Counted from the first letter of the stretch, positions 34,877 through 45,025 are shown. The stretch is 64,000 bases of DNA from Sulfurospirillum arsenophilum NBRC 109478 (GCF_000813345.1 NZ_BBQF01000001.1:682001-746000); one strand, 5' to 3'. Translations and numbers: made by a program. The notes: generated from the sequence alone by a model not told the origin.

Positions 34877-37800
34877 ATGAGCGAAATAACCTACACCCAT
34901 TTACATTTACATACTGAATATTCACTACTTGATGGTGCCAATAAAATAGGCAAACTAGCGAAAAAACTCAAATCCCAAGGCGTAACATCGGTGGCTATCA
35001 CCGACCATGGTAACATGTTTGGCGCGATTGATTTTTACAAAACCATGCGCAAAGAAGGCATCAAGCCCATCATTGGTATGGAAGCGTACATTCACAACCA
35101 AGATGACATCGGCGACAAAACCACCAAACAGCGTTTCCACCTCTGCTTGTACGCTAAAAATGAGATAGGCTATAAAAACTTAATGTACCTCTCTTCCATG
35201 AGTTATATCAAAGGCTTTTACTACTATCCACGCATTAATAAACAACTTCTTCGTGACCACTCTGAGGGCTTAGTCTGTTCGGGGGCGTGTTTGCAAGGTG
35301 AAGTCAACTGGCATCTCAACCTTAACAACAAGCGCAACGTTCAATTTGGAGCGCGTGGTTATGAGAGGGCTAAAGAGATTGCCTTAGAGTATCAAGAGAT
35401 TTTTGGTGAAGATTTTTACTTAGAGATCATGCGTCATGGTATTCCCGATCAACACTTCATCGATGATGACATTTTGCGTATTTCTAAAGAGACTGGCATT
35501 AAACTCATCGCGACCAATGACACCCACTACTTAGAACAAGACAATGCCGAAGCACACGAGGCATTTATGTGTATCGCAATGAATAAAGAGTTCGATGATC
35601 CTAATCGCTTACGCCATTCCGTACACGAATTTTACGTCAAATCTCCAGCAGCCATGAGCGATCTTTTTGCGGATATTCCTGAAGCTATTTCCAATATCCA
35701 AGAGATTGTCGACAAGTGTAATTTAGAAATCAAACTGGGCGATCCAACGCCTCCAACCTTTAAGTTTATGAAAGAGTATGCCCAAAAAGAGGGATTGAGT
35801 TTTGAGAGTGATGATGACTTTTTTGCGTATCACAGTAGAGAAGGGTTAAAAAAACGTCTTGTCTATGTTGATGAGAGTAAACATGAAGAGTACAAAGCCA
35901 GACTTGAGCGCGAGATCAAAATCATCTGTGACATGAAATTCCCTGGTTATATGCTCATCGTTTGGGATTTTATCCGCGAAGCTAAAGACCGTGGTGTTCC
36001 TGTAGGGCCTGGGCGGGGTTCTGCGGCAGGTAGCTTGGTGGCCTATTCGCTTTTCATCACCGACATCGATCCGATGCCTTACAACCTTCTCTTTGAGAGG
36101 TTCTTGAATCCTGAACGTATTAGTATGCCCGATATCGATATTGACTTTTGTCAAAGCAGACGGGGCGAAATTATAGACTATGTGGTTGAAAAATACGGTC
36201 GTTACAACGTAGCGCAAGTCATTACTTTTGGTAAGCTTTTGGCAAAAGGAGTTATTCGTGACGTGGCACGTGTTCTTGCCATTCCTTACGCCGAAGCCGA
36301 TGCGATGGCAAAACTTATTCCTGATGAACTGGGCATAACGCTCAATGGCATTGGTGTAGAAGGAGAAGAGGGTTACAAAGGTGGAGCTTTTCAAAAAGAG
36401 CCAAAACTTCGTGAACTCATCGAAAGCAGTCCAAAAATGCAGCGTGTGTGGAAGTTTGCCTTAGCGCTTGAAGGACTAAACCGAAACTCTGGTATGCATG
36501 CCGCGGGTGTCGTTATCAGCGATGAAGAGTTGTGGCATAAAACACCACTCTATCAACCTTCAGGTGAAGATCATCTCGTCACACAGTATTCACTAAACTA
36601 TCTTGAAGATGTGGACTTAATCAAGTTCGACTTCTTGGGTCTTAAGACTCTTACGGTGATTGATAATGCACTTAAACTCATCAAGTCTCGCTACAGTAAA
36701 GAGATCAACTTTAACACGTTAGATATGAATGATCCTAAAGTGTATGAATTGATTCAAAGTGGTGATACTGTAGGCCTTTTCCAGATAGAATCCAGCGGTA
36801 TGCAGTCTTTGAATGAAAGGCTCAAACCTACCAGCTTTGAAGATCTTATTGCGGTTTTGGCGTTGTACCGTCCAGGTCCGATGGAATCAGGCATGTTGGA
36901 TGACTTTATTGACCGAAAAAATGGCAGAAAAGAGATCAGCTACTTCTTTGATGAATTTACTGAGCCTCTTCGCCCGATCTTAGAGCCAACCTATGGGGTT
37001 ATCGTTTACCAAGAACAGGTTATGCAGATTGTTCAGTCCATCGGTGGTTTTAGCCTCGGTGAAGCGGATCTTATTCGTCGTGCGATGGGTAAGAAAAAGA
37101 TCGATTATATGAAACAAAAAGCCGAAGAGTTTGCGCAGGGTGCAGTCAATCAAGGATTGGATCGTGCACATGCCATCGAGCTGTTTGGTTTAATTGAAAA
37201 ATTTGCGGGATACGGTTTTAACAAATCGCACTCCGCGGCATATGCGATGATTACCTTCCAGACAGCGTATTTGAAGTGTTATTATCCGCAAGAGTTTATG
37301 GCAGCGTTACTGACCAGCGAGCAGGACAATACCGATAAAATCGTTAAGTACATCGATGAGGTTAAACGCATTGGACTTAAACTTTTACCACCAAGTATTC
37401 AGCACAGTTTGATCGAATTTAGCGCGATCACTGACAGTAATGGTGAAGAGGCGATTCTCTTTGGTATGGGTGCGATCAAAGGTGTGGGTAATGCTGCGAT
37501 TAGTAAAATCTTAGAAGCCAGAGCAGATGCGCCATTTGCGGATATGAGCGATTTTATCTCTCGCATCGATAGCTCGAAAGTCAACAAAAAAGTATTGGAG
37601 TCTTTCATCAAATCAGGCAGTTTTGATGACTTTGGCTACTCAAGACGTGCGCTTTTAGAGAATATTGATGGCATCATTGATGCGAGTGCTGAGTGCAGTC
37701 GTGCGAAAAAGATGGCAGAATACTCACTCTTTGGGGATGCCGAAGAGATGACAACGGTGCAAGTGAACATCGAAAATATTCCAGAGTTTGATAATAAGCG

Positions 37801-38422
37801 TATCCTCGAACTTGAAAAAGAGACCATCGGTTTTTACATTTCGGGACATCCTTTGGATGCCTTTAGAGCTGAAATTGATGAAATGAACTATACGCTTTCC
37901 AGCGAACGCGATCAGATTGAAGATGGTTCAAAAGCTCTTTTTATCGGCAAAGTTGAGAGCATTACCGAGAAGATCAGCAAAAAAGGCAATAAATTTGGCA
38001 TCATCTCTTTGATGGATTTTCATGGCTCTATGGAGTTAACCGTATTTGAAAAGCAACTCGAAGCGCTCTCTCGTATGGACAGTGAAAAACCACTCTGTTT
38101 TAAAGTCGAAGTGACCAATGATGGGCAAAATGCAAAGATACGCGTTATGAAAATCATGGAACTCAGTGATGCTAAAAAAGAGAAGATCGAGACCAAAGTT
38201 ATTGAAGTGCCACTTGATCCTAAAGTGCTTCTTATTGATCTGAGTGATGACACCACAAAACTCGATCTTTTATACCAGTTGGTGCGTCAGAGTACGGGGC
38301 GCAGACCTTTGCATCTTATCATTACGTCTAAGTTACAAGATGTGGTGATCGAAACAGGCTTTGGTGTTGATGATAGTATTGATGAGAAAATCGCAGAATT
38401 GGCATATGTAAAGGTTGTATAA
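34877..38422 (+). CDS. dnaE: DNA polymerase III alpha subunit
   Basis: Replicative polymerase, 1181 aa. N-terminal PHP domain (HLHTEYSLLDGANKIG and AITDHGNMFG), palm with the catalytic aspartates in MPDIDIDFCQ, fingers and beta-binding region, and a C-terminal OB fold (LFIGKVESITEKISKKGNKFG). Normal length and order for DnaE. No palindrome copy in 3.5 kb of coding sequence, but one at 38426-38437, directly after the stop. Confidence 0.97.
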   Translation: MSEITYTHLHLHTEYSLLDGANKIGKLAKKLKSQGVTSVAITDHGNMFGAIDFYKTMRKEGIKPIIGMEAYIHNQDDIGDKTTKQRFHLCLYAKNEIGYKNLMYLSSMSYIKGFYYYPRINKQLLRDHSEGLVCSGACLQGEVNWHLNLNNKRNVQFGARGYERAKEIALEYQEIFGEDFYLEIMRHGIPDQHFIDDDILRISKETGIKLIATNDTHYLEQDNAEAHEAFMCIAMNKEFDDPNRLRHSVHEFYVKSPAAMSDLFADIPEAISNIQEIVDKCNLEIKLGDPTPPTFKFMKEYAQKEGLSFESDDDFFAYHSREGLKKRLVYVDESKHEEYKARLEREIKIICDMKFPGYMLIVWDFIREAKDRGVPVGPGRGSAAGSLVAYSLFITDIDPMPYNLLFERFLNPERISMPDIDIDFCQSRRGEIIDYVVEKYGRYNVAQVITFGKLLAKGVIRDVARVLAIPYAEADAMAKLIPDELGITLNGIGVEGEEGYKGGAFQKEPKLRELIESSPKMQRVWKFALALEGLNRNSGMHAAGVVISDEELWHKTPLYQPSGEDHLVTQYSLNYLEDVDLIKFDFLGLKTLTVIDNALKLIKSRYSKEINFNTLDMNDPKVYELIQSGDTVGLFQIESSGMQSLNERLKPTSFEDLIAVLALYRPGPMESGMLDDFIDRKNGRKEISYFFDEFTEPLRPILEPTYGVIVYQEQVMQIVQSIGGFSLGEADLIRRAMGKKKIDYMKQKAEEFAQGAVNQGLDRAHAIELFGLIEKFAGYGFNKSHSAAYAMITFQTAYLKCYYPQEFMAALLTSEQDNTDKIVKYIDEVKRIGLKLLPPSIQHSLIEFSAITDSNGEEAILFGMGAIKGVGNAAISKILEARADAPFADMSDFISRIDSSKVNKKVLESFIKSGSFDDFGYSRRALLENIDGIIDASAECSRAKKMAEYSLFGDAEEMTTVQVNIENIPEFDNKRILELEKETIGFYISGHPLDAFRAEIDEMNYTLSSERDQIEDGSKALFIGKVESITEKISKKGNKFGIISLMDFHGSMELTVFEKQLEALSRMDSEKPLCFKVEVTNDGQNAKIRVMKIMELSDAKKEKIETKVIEVPLDPKVLLIDLSDDTTKLDLLYQLVRQSTGRRPLHLIITSKLQDVVIETGFGVDDSIDEKIAELAYVKVV

Positions 38423-38437
38423 ACCTTTACATGTAAA
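38406..38437. terminator. Hairpin between dnaE and flgS using a palindrome arm
   Basis: ATGTAAAGGTT / AACCTTTACAT, 11-bp perfect stem with loop GTATA, spanning the dnaE stop; the 3' arm is the left half of an exact TTTACATGTAAA. Only 16 bases separate the two convergent stops. Confidence 0.5.
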
Positions 38438-38438
38438 A

Positions 38439-39455
38439 CTATTTTGGGATTCTAATTTCAAAGCCTTTAGGCTCTTCGAGCAGATTGATCTTGCCATTAT
38501 GGGCTTGAATGATTTGCAAAGAGAGAGCCAACCCTAAACCATTGCCTTTGGTTTTGGTCGTTTTAAACGGCTCAAAGAGGATGTTTTTATTCTCAATGGG
38601 CTTGCCATCATCCTTTACATGTAAAAGGACAAACTCGTCATCTTCCACAAAAGCGATACTGACATTTCCGATCTCTTTCTCGCACTCTTCAATCGCATCA
38701 ATCGCGTTAAAAATAAAGTTTTGAAGCACCAAATTCAGCAGCTCAAAATCAGCTTTGATCTCGACATGCGGTAGATCAAAATGAAACGCCACATCTTTGG
38801 TGTAGGAATAGTGTGAAATGGCTTGTTCGCACTCTTTGATCAATCGATCAATATAAAAATAACTTGGATTGATCTGCACACTTTTGGTAAAAAGAAGGGT
38901 TGCTTTAATAATGCGTTCCACCCGCCAAATCGCTTTTTTGATCTCTGTAACGAGAGGTTTAACACTTGGGTCAACCTTTTTGAGTAGCGTCGAAGCTAAA
39001 AGTGAAACAGAGCCGATAGGATTGCGAATTTCATGAGAGAGGTGAGCTGCGACTTGTCCCATGGAAACAAGGCGTTCTTGACGCTTTCCTTCGGTAATAT
39101 CCGTAGCGGTAATAATTTTTTTATCACTTTTTGTCACGCTTTTAACAAGGTACGATCTTCCTTCAAAGTCAAGTTCACTTGCTTCATCAAGCGACAAACC
39201 TTCCAAAATAGCACCCATTTTTTTGGCTTCGCTGTTTTGCAAAAAGATAGCGCCATCTTCATCAAAAACCCACAATGCATTTGGCTGTACTTCGATGATT
39301 TGACGAATAAAATCTTGCAGAGAGGTATACGATTCATTCAGTTTTTTGTATTCATCTTCAATGACATAGGTTTGGTTGATAAGATCTTCTAGCCCTTGTT
39401 TAAAGAGCTCTTTTTCTTTCGCACTGAGGCTGTTGAGTAACGTTTCATCAATCAT
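38439..39455 (-). CDS. flgS: Flagellar sensor histidine kinase FlgS
   Basis: 338 aa, soluble. N-terminal helical part, a small PAS-like domain (about residues 58-120, NALWVFDEDGAIFLQNSEAKKM), dimerisation helix with phospho-acceptor H141 (AAHLSHEIRNPIGSV), and a GHKL ATPase with KTKGNGLGLALS. With FlgR it activates sigma-54 for middle flagellar genes in Campylobacter and Helicobacter. The class V aminotransferase beside it is also next to flgS in Campylobacter, as I recall. The partner flgR is not in the window. Confidence 0.85.
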   Translation of the reverse strand: MIDETLLNSLSAKEKELFKQGLEDLINQTYVIEDEYKKLNESYTSLQDFIRQIIEVQPNALWVFDEDGAIFLQNSEAKKMGAILEGLSLDEASELDFEGRSYLVKSVTKSDKKIITATDITEGKRQERLVSMGQVAAHLSHEIRNPIGSVSLLASTLLKKVDPSVKPLVTEIKKAIWRVERIIKATLLFTKSVQINPSYFYIDRLIKECEQAISHYSYTKDVAFHFDLPHVEIKADFELLNLVLQNFIFNAIDAIEECEKEIGNVSIAFVEDDEFVLLHVKDDGKPIENKNILFEPFKTTKTKGNGLGLALSLQIIQAHNGKINLLEEPKGFEIRIPK

Positions 39456-39493
39456 ATTTGATTCCTATCATCGCTTTAAAGGTTTATAAAGGG

Positions 39494-39520
39494 TATAATA
39501 CCCGAAAATTTTTGGATAAA
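39494..39520 (+). promoter_or_regulatory. Promoter that fixes the aminotransferase start
   Basis: TATAAT at 39494-39499. A transcript starting just after it excludes the upstream TTG at 39458 as the start and points to GTG 39524, with GGAT as a weak binding site. Confidence 0.5.
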
Positions 39521-39523
39521 GTC

Positions 39524-40792
39524 GTGCAAGCAATACGCAAAAATATTATTAAAGATAAAAATCTTCTCTATTTCGACTATACTGCGTCAGGTCAAGCGTA
39601 TAAACCGATTGAAAAACAGATGCAAGCTATACTTAAAACCTATGCTAATACCCATTCTGAAGTCGCTTCCAATGCCGTTAAAACAAGCAAATATTATGCC
39701 AAAGCACGCAGTGATCTTAAAGTTGCCCTTGAAATTGATGAGAGTTTTTACGTTTTTCCTTGTGGAACCGGAGCTACTGGTGCGATTAAAAAATTTCAAG
39801 AACTCATGGGAATTTACATTCCGCCTCGCACGTTAAAACGCTTTACATGTAAACCCGAAAATCTTCCTGTTGTCTTTGTAGGACCTTATGAGCATCACTC
39901 CAATGAGCTGAGTTTTCGTGAGGGTTTGTGCGAAGTCATCCGTGTACCATTAGATAAAGATGAAAAGATCGATATGGCGTTTTTGCAGACGCATCTTGAG
40001 GAAAATAAAGAGCGTGAAATCATCGCCTCTTTTTCAGTAGCGTCGAATGTTACAGGTATTGTGAGTGATTATAAGAGCATTTATACGCTTATCAAACGTT
40101 ACAACGGTATTTTATGCCTTGATGCCGCAGCAGCGTCGGCTTACATTAACATCGACTGTAATTATTATGATGCACTGTTTCTCTCTCCGCATAAGCTATT
40201 GGGTGGGGTTGGGTCATGTGGTATTTTAGTCATGAAAAAAGCGCTGTGTACTGAAAAAACACCGACGTTTGCAGGGGGCGGAACGGTAGGGTATGTCTCT
40301 CGCACTTCGCACAATTTTTTAAGCGACATCGAACTCATCGAAGATGCAGGAACTCCTGCTATTTTGCAGTTTATCAAGGCTTCATTAGCGTATAATCTTC
40401 GTAATGAAATCGGCTTAGAAAAAATTCATGCACTTGAAGAGGAGTTGAAGTTCTATTTTGGCTCACGCATACGCTTAATTGAAGGTGTTAAACTTTACTG
40501 CAAATATTCACAAGATAAATTGCCTATCTTTTCACTGAATTTTGAAGGGATTAACCCTTATACTATTTCTCAGTATCTCTCCGATCATTTTGGAATTCAA
40601 ACCAGAGCAGGATGCAGTTGTGCAGGACCGTATGGTCATGACCTGCTTCATCTTGAAGATGGTCAAAGCTTTGATGAAAAGCCAGGCTGGCTTCGCATCA
40701 CTATTCATTATACTCATACGAAAAAAGAGATTGACGCTCTCTTGAAAGCGATTCAAAAAGCGGTTCATGCATTAAAAAAATCGTGTCTTTAA
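39524..40792 (+). CDS. Class V aminotransferase, cysteine desulfurase-like
   Basis: 422 aa from the GTG at 39524. PLP-fold type I with the lysine in LFLSPHKLLGG, the GTGATGAIKKF phosphate loop, and near the C terminus TRAGCSCAGPYGHDLL, where cysteines stand at the place of the desulfurase catalytic loop. Resembles Csd/NifS-like enzymes but is divergent, so the substrate could be another amino acid. In Campylobacter the homologue is annotated only as a putative aminotransferase. Divergent from flgS. Confidence 0.8.
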   Translation: MQAIRKNIIKDKNLLYFDYTASGQAYKPIEKQMQAILKTYANTHSEVASNAVKTSKYYAKARSDLKVALEIDESFYVFPCGTGATGAIKKFQELMGIYIPPRTLKRFTCKPENLPVVFVGPYEHHSNELSFREGLCEVIRVPLDKDEKIDMAFLQTHLEENKEREIIASFSVASNVTGIVSDYKSIYTLIKRYNGILCLDAAAASAYINIDCNYYDALFLSPHKLLGGVGSCGILVMKKALCTEKTPTFAGGGTVGYVSRTSHNFLSDIELIEDAGTPAILQFIKASLAYNLRNEIGLEKIHALEEELKFYFGSRIRLIEGVKLYCKYSQDKLPIFSLNFEGINPYTISQYLSDHFGIQTRAGCSCAGPYGHDLLHLEDGQSFDEKPGWLRITIHYTHTKKEIDALLKAIQKAVHALKKSCL

Positions 40793-40802
40793 AATGCTTT
40801 AC

Positions 40803-40845
40803 ATGTAAGGATTTAAGAGGCTAAGCGCTCTTTTAAACCTTACAT
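40803..40845 (+). terminator. Large hairpin after the aminotransferase gene
   Basis: Outer arms ATGTAAGG / CCTTACAT enclose TTTAAGAGGC and GCGCTCTTTTAAA, an imperfect inner stem. The outer left arm is the right half of a palindrome copy (TTTACATGTAAG at 40798-40809). A T-rich stretch follows. Confidence 0.55.
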
Positions 40846-40977
40846 ACTTCTTTTACTTTTTTTTCATTTTTGTTACTTTTAGTAAAATTTAATATTGTTA
40901 GCACTAGAATAACAGCTTGCGCATTTAAAAATAGAGCAAAAAAAAACGTTTTTTCACAAAGAAGAGGATACCTATAT

Positions 40978-42798
40978 ATGACGTTAAAAGAACGTATTAA
41001 AAATGAGATGATGGTTATTAAAGCACTTGGTGTTGTTTATGGAGATATTGGAACCAGTCCTATCTATACCTTGGCAGTTATCTTCTTAATTATTCCGCCA
41101 ACCATTGTTAGTATTTATGGCATTTTATCGTTTGTATTTTGGGCGTTAACGATTCTTGTAACGATCCAATATGCTTGGTTAGCGACCAGTTTGAGTGAAA
41201 AAGGTGAGGGTGGTACGGTTGTGCTCATCCAGATGTTAACACCACATCTCAAAAGTGCCAAGATGGTTACGATGGTATCGATCTTAGGGTTTTTAGGTCT
41301 TTCTTTAATGATTGGCGATGGTGTTATTACCCCTGCCATTAGTATTCTCAGTGCGGTGGAAGGTATTCTTTTGATCCCTGCGTACGCAGAACTTCCTCAA
41401 ATAGCACTTTTAGTACTTGCCGCACTCATAGCCTTTGCTCTTTTTGTGGTTCAGAAAAAAGGAGTTGAAAAGGTTGCCGCCGCATTTGGACCTATCATGG
41501 TTATCTGGTTTTTCTGTTTAGGTGGCGTCGGTTTGTGGTATGTGAGTCAAGATGTTTCTATTTTTAAAGCTATAAGTCCTATGTATGCGATTAATTTTGC
41601 ACTGGATCATCCTGCTATTACGTTTATTATTCTCGCGGACATTATCCTTGCAACGACAGGTGGTGAGGCATTGTATGCGGATATGGGACATTTAGGACGT
41701 TTGCCTATTCTGAAAGGGTGGATCTTTGCATTTGGAGCCTTGATCTTAAGTTACTATGGACAAGGTGCTTTTTTATTGACCCATCCCGAATCCGTTGGTA
41801 GTCCTTTGTTTGAAATGATGCATGAGTTTGCACCCACTTTTTATATTCCTTTTCTTATCTTAACGATTATAGCAACCGTCATTGCTTCTCAGGCAATGAT
41901 TAGCGGTATTTTTTCCGTGCTTTATCAAGCGATGACGACACGTATTTTCCCTCATTTTCGTGTCGAGTACACGTCACACGAGTTACGCTCACAAATCTAT
42001 GTAGGATCCATCAACTGGTTCTTATTTGTCTGTGTCATCATTATGCTCTTTGTCTTTAAAGAGTCTGCCAAATTAGCAGCAGCGTATGGTTTAGCCGTTG
42101 CGGGTGCCATGTCGATCACAGGTGCTTTAATGACGATGATCTTTGCGTATCGCAAAGAGTGGATTAAAATGACTTTTGCAGCTTTATCGGGAAGCGTGAG
42201 TTTTATTTTCTTCTCATCATGTTTATTGAAAATTCCTCATGGCGGCTTTTGGTCTCTTCTAATTGCAGCCGTTCCACTCGCTTTTATCGTTCTTTATACG
42301 CAAGGGCAAGAACGTCTTTACTCTTCCTTTCATTCTGTCGATAAAGAAAATTTTCTACAAGCGTACAATAGTTATTATGCCAAAGAGTCTCACATCGATG
42401 GAACAGCACTCTTTTTTGCACGTAAAGCGGAAAATATACCAGCGTATATTCCTAAAACAATGTTTCAAAATGGCATTTTGTATAAGCAAAATGTGATTGT
42501 AAAAGTAAAGCCTACCAATGAACCTTTAGGCATTCGTACAGAGTTCAAATCCTTGGCAGATGGGTTAGATCTTTTAGTCATTCATGTGGGCTACATGGAA
42601 GTCTTTAATATGGAAGAGATTCTTAAAAAAGAAGATATTCACGAGCGAACCATTTTCTATGGTGATGAAGAAATTGTCTCGAAACATTTTGCATGGAAAC
42701 TCTACGCATTAGTTAAAGATATGTCACCAAGTTTCGTAAGCTTCTACAATTTCCCACAAGAAAAACTCATTGGCGTTTCACGTCGCATTGAAATCTAA
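40978..42798 (+). CDS. kup: Low-affinity potassium uptake protein Kup
   Basis: 606 aa from the ATG at 40978, with AGAGGA upstream; an open frame starts at 40870 but would add a non-family N terminus. About 12 membrane helices in the first 440 residues, with the signature ALGVVYGDIGTSPIYTL at the start and MIGDGVITPAISILSAVEG further on, then a cytosolic C-terminal domain. Proton-coupled K+ import. Single gene with a downstream terminator. Confidence 0.95.
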   Translation: MTLKERIKNEMMVIKALGVVYGDIGTSPIYTLAVIFLIIPPTIVSIYGILSFVFWALTILVTIQYAWLATSLSEKGEGGTVVLIQMLTPHLKSAKMVTMVSILGFLGLSLMIGDGVITPAISILSAVEGILLIPAYAELPQIALLVLAALIAFALFVVQKKGVEKVAAAFGPIMVIWFFCLGGVGLWYVSQDVSIFKAISPMYAINFALDHPAITFIILADIILATTGGEALYADMGHLGRLPILKGWIFAFGALILSYYGQGAFLLTHPESVGSPLFEMMHEFAPTFYIPFLILTIIATVIASQAMISGIFSVLYQAMTTRIFPHFRVEYTSHELRSQIYVGSINWFLFVCVIIMLFVFKESAKLAAAYGLAVAGAMSITGALMTMIFAYRKEWIKMTFAALSGSVSFIFFSSCLLKIPHGGFWSLLIAAVPLAFIVLYTQGQERLYSSFHSVDKENFLQAYNSYYAKESHIDGTALFFARKAENIPAYIPKTMFQNGILYKQNVIVKVKPTNEPLGIRTEFKSLADGLDLLVIHVGYMEVFNMEEILKKEDIHERTIFYGDEEIVSKHFAWKLYALVKDMSPSFVSFYNFPQEKLIGVSRRIEI

Positions 42799-42808
42799 AT
42801 GACACCAG

Positions 42809-42841
42809 AGCGCTAGGAAAGGCAAGAAACTTCCTAGTGCT
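42809..42841 (+). terminator. Terminator after kup
   Basis: AGCGCTAGGAA / TTCCTAGTGCT, 11-bp stem with one G-T pair, loop of 11 bases, followed by a C/T-rich stretch. Confidence 0.6.
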
Positions 42842-43016
42842 TCCGTCCCTTCCTTCGTTTTACATCTCTTATACACAATGACTGTTGTGCTTTAGACGTA
42901 AGAAGATTCTAAAGACACATTATTATATTAAGGTTATGAAGTTTGATATTTGTATGCCATATTTAAGATAAAAAAATTAAATGGGAAGAGATAAAGCAGA
43001 AGCGTACATGACGGTA
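42842..43016. other. Intergenic stretch without visible gene
   Basis: AT-rich sequence between the kup terminator and the terminator of the secreted-protein gene. I see no start codon with a binding site, no tRNA shape and no palindrome copy. Confidence 0.5.
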
Positions 43017-43034
43017 GAAAACCCCCGAAGGGGG
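43017..43034 (-). terminator. Terminator after the secreted-protein gene
   Basis: CCCCC-GAA-GGGGG; read on the minus strand the stem is followed by TTTTC. It lies 17 bases beyond the stop at 43051. Confidence 0.75.
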
Positions 43035-43050
43035 AAGAGGAGTCGAAAGA

Positions 43051-43530
43051 TTACTTTCGGCTACCTGATTCGCTGTATTGTTTCATACTCTCAAAATAAG
43101 TGTCACGAAGAACGTTAACGTATGCAGAAGCTCTTTTGGTATCGGTCAAAGTAATCAGTGCTTCATTGCCAAATTTATCGCTTACTTTTGAGAGGTCATA
43201 AGCGAGTTTTGATTTATCATTAAGTTTAGTAAGTGCTTTGTAAAATGCTTCATCAATCTCTTTGTTTTTGAGTTTGTCATTTTGGTAAAGATAGAGCGCT
43301 ACACGGTAAACTTCATCTTTATCGGTGCTATAAACTTCGACATATTCGATAGCATTATCTAGGAGCTTAATATTGAAATAATTTTGATCCTTAGTGACAC
43401 AGGAAAACTCTGTACATTTGAAACCATTGGCTTCTAAATAGACTTTATCTTTACCAATAAGATCATCTAAAAAACCTGCGAAGAGAGAAAGCTGGGAAAC
43501 GAGTGCTAGAAAAAGAATTCCTTTTTTCAT
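43051..43530 (-). CDS. Secreted protein of unknown function
   Basis: 159 aa with a signal peptide (residues 1 to about 18, cut after LFA) and a short mature domain holding two cysteines close together (FKCTEFSCV), likely a disulfide. The rest is helical and charged, and it ends with a basic SGSRK. No family recognised. It stands alone between kup and a tRNA, with its own terminator. Confidence 0.75.
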   Translation of the reverse strand: MKKGILFLALVSQLSLFAGFLDDLIGKDKVYLEANGFKCTEFSCVTKDQNYFNIKLLDNAIEYVEVYSTDKDEVYRVALYLYQNDKLKNKEIDEAFYKALTKLNDKSKLAYDLSKVSDKFGNEALITLTDTKRASAYVNVLRDTYFESMKQYSESGSRK

Positions 43531-43582
43531 AACATTTACCTTTGTGTATCAAATTAAACGAATTCAAAACTTAAGAAGCAAG

Positions 43583-43659
43583 TGGTGGGTCCTGAGTGGC
43601 TCGAACACTCGACCACCCCGTTATGAGCGGGGTGCTCTAACCAACTGAGCTAAGGACCC
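43583..43659 (-). tRNA. tRNA with CAT anticodon (elongator Met or Ile2)
   Basis: On the minus strand: acceptor GGGTCCT / AGGACCC, D-arm AGCTCAGTTGGTTAGAGC, anticodon stem CCCCG / CGGGG with loop CTCATAA, T-arm with GTTCGAG, and CCA encoded at 43583-43585. The first acceptor pair is a normal G-C, so it is not an initiator. CAT can be elongator Met or, after lysidine modification, Ile for ATA; the sequence alone does not settle this for me. Confidence 0.93.
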
Positions 43660-43739
43660 ATTTTAAAGAGTGAAATTTTACCTTTTTTATTGTTAAAAGA
43701 ATATAAAAAACAGATGAAAAAAGAACGTTAAATAGGGCG

Positions 43740-44846
43740 CTAGAGCGAATATTTAATCGAGCGATAGGTTGGATCAAACCTGAATGCCAAGAGATTTTCC
43801 AAGATGCCAAAAAGAGCAAAAAAGGTGATAAAACTACTGCCTCCGTAACTGTAAAAAGGCAGTGGAACACCTACAACAGGAGCAAGCCCTATGGTCATGG
43901 CAATATTAATGCTCATATAAAAGAAAATGAGCAATGAGATACCACTGGTAATCACCTTAGCAAAGTAGTCATCTTTAAGCAGAAAATTAAGACTTAAGAG
44001 GTGTGTTACTAAGAAGGCATAGCATAAAATAAGTCCCAACGCACCCCAAAAACCAAGGCGTTCTACAGTATATGCAAAGATAAAATCGCTGGTAGCAATG
44101 GGTAGGAACTTATAGTGTGTTTGTGTCGCTTCACTACGCTCTTTACCTGTGAGTCCGCCTGAGCCAATAGCGATAATAGATTGTTGGACGTGATAACTAG
44201 GTTTCTCAGACATAAAATCTGAAATACGTTTTTTTTGATAATCATGTAAGCTATTGTACATGACGGGGCTACTAATACCAATAACAAGCGCGAGCGTTAA
44301 CCATATTTTTTTATTGACACCAATGACAAAAAGTGTGCTGTACCCTAGTAAAAGAAGGATCATCGCCGTTCCAAGATCTGGCTCTTTGGCAATTAACACA
44401 AAAGGAAGCAAGATATAGAAACTCAGTTTAAAAAACGATTTCCATCCATAGCCATTTTCATCAGGGGGATTGTGTTTGATCAGATAGGCAAGCATTAAAA
44501 TAAAAGCAGGTTTGAAAATTTCAGAGGGCTGAATGGTAAAATGCACAAAAGGAATTTCTAGCCATCTGCGTGCGCCCAGTTTTGCAATACCAAAAAAATC
44601 AACACTGACGAGCAAGATGATGGTTACCCAGTAAAAAAAAGGGATGACCCACTCTATTTTTTTGATAGGGATAAGAAAAAACAGAAGAAATGTGGCAAAG
44701 CCAACGGTATAGTAAACGATCTGCTTATTGGCAAGCATGACGTTGGCTTCAGAGATAAGAAAATAAGAGAGAACGATAATAGGCAGAATAAGTATAGGAA
44801 TTAAAAAATCAAAATGTGTTAATATGCGCCTATCAATTTGAAACAC
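43740..44846 (-). CDS. rodA: Rod-shape SEDS protein RodA (MrdB)
   Basis: 368 aa with about ten membrane helices. SEDS-family blocks: KLGARRWLEIPFVHFTIQPSE near 90-110, KEPDLGTAMILLLLG, and near the C terminus VVGVPLPFYSYGGSSFITFF. Glycan polymerase of the elongasome. FtsW would be the other candidate; the length, the lack of a long N-terminal tail and the rluD-side context, matching Campylobacter mrdB, favour RodA. Confidence 0.9.
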   Translation of the reverse strand: MFQIDRRILTHFDFLIPILILPIIVLSYFLISEANVMLANKQIVYYTVGFATFLLFFLIPIKKIEWVIPFFYWVTIILLVSVDFFGIAKLGARRWLEIPFVHFTIQPSEIFKPAFILMLAYLIKHNPPDENGYGWKSFFKLSFYILLPFVLIAKEPDLGTAMILLLLGYSTLFVIGVNKKIWLTLALVIGISSPVMYNSLHDYQKKRISDFMSEKPSYHVQQSIIAIGSGGLTGKERSEATQTHYKFLPIATSDFIFAYTVERLGFWGALGLILCYAFLVTHLLSLNFLLKDDYFAKVITSGISLLIFFYMSINIAMTIGLAPVVGVPLPFYSYGGSSFITFFALFGILENLLAFRFDPTYRSIKYSL

Positions 44847-45025
44847 AACACTTCCTTGGTTATTGATAAAATTAGATTTTTTGCAGTTTCACAAGAAGTA
44901 TCTGCCTTGAATAAAGCAATCTTGCGCAGACTCTTAGGTCTTAGACGAAAGAGGCGTTGTAAAAAACTAGGTTCCATTGGAACTTTAAATTGAAGTATAT
45001 CAAAAAATAGAAGAAAGTAGGCTAG
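44847..45025. other. Intergenic region between rodA and the RluD-type gene
   Basis: 179 bases holding the divergent promoters. A small GTTCC-ATT-GGAAC hairpin lies at 44971-44983. A TTG-started frame of 45 codons (44856 to 44993) reads a strongly basic peptide, but it has no ribosome binding site, so I do not call it a gene. Confidence 0.4.

Noticed and set aside
44856-44993. TTG-started 45-codon frame coding a very basic peptide between rodA and the RluD-type gene
   Set aside because: No ribosome binding site, and the region must hold the divergent promoters; composition does not look coding.
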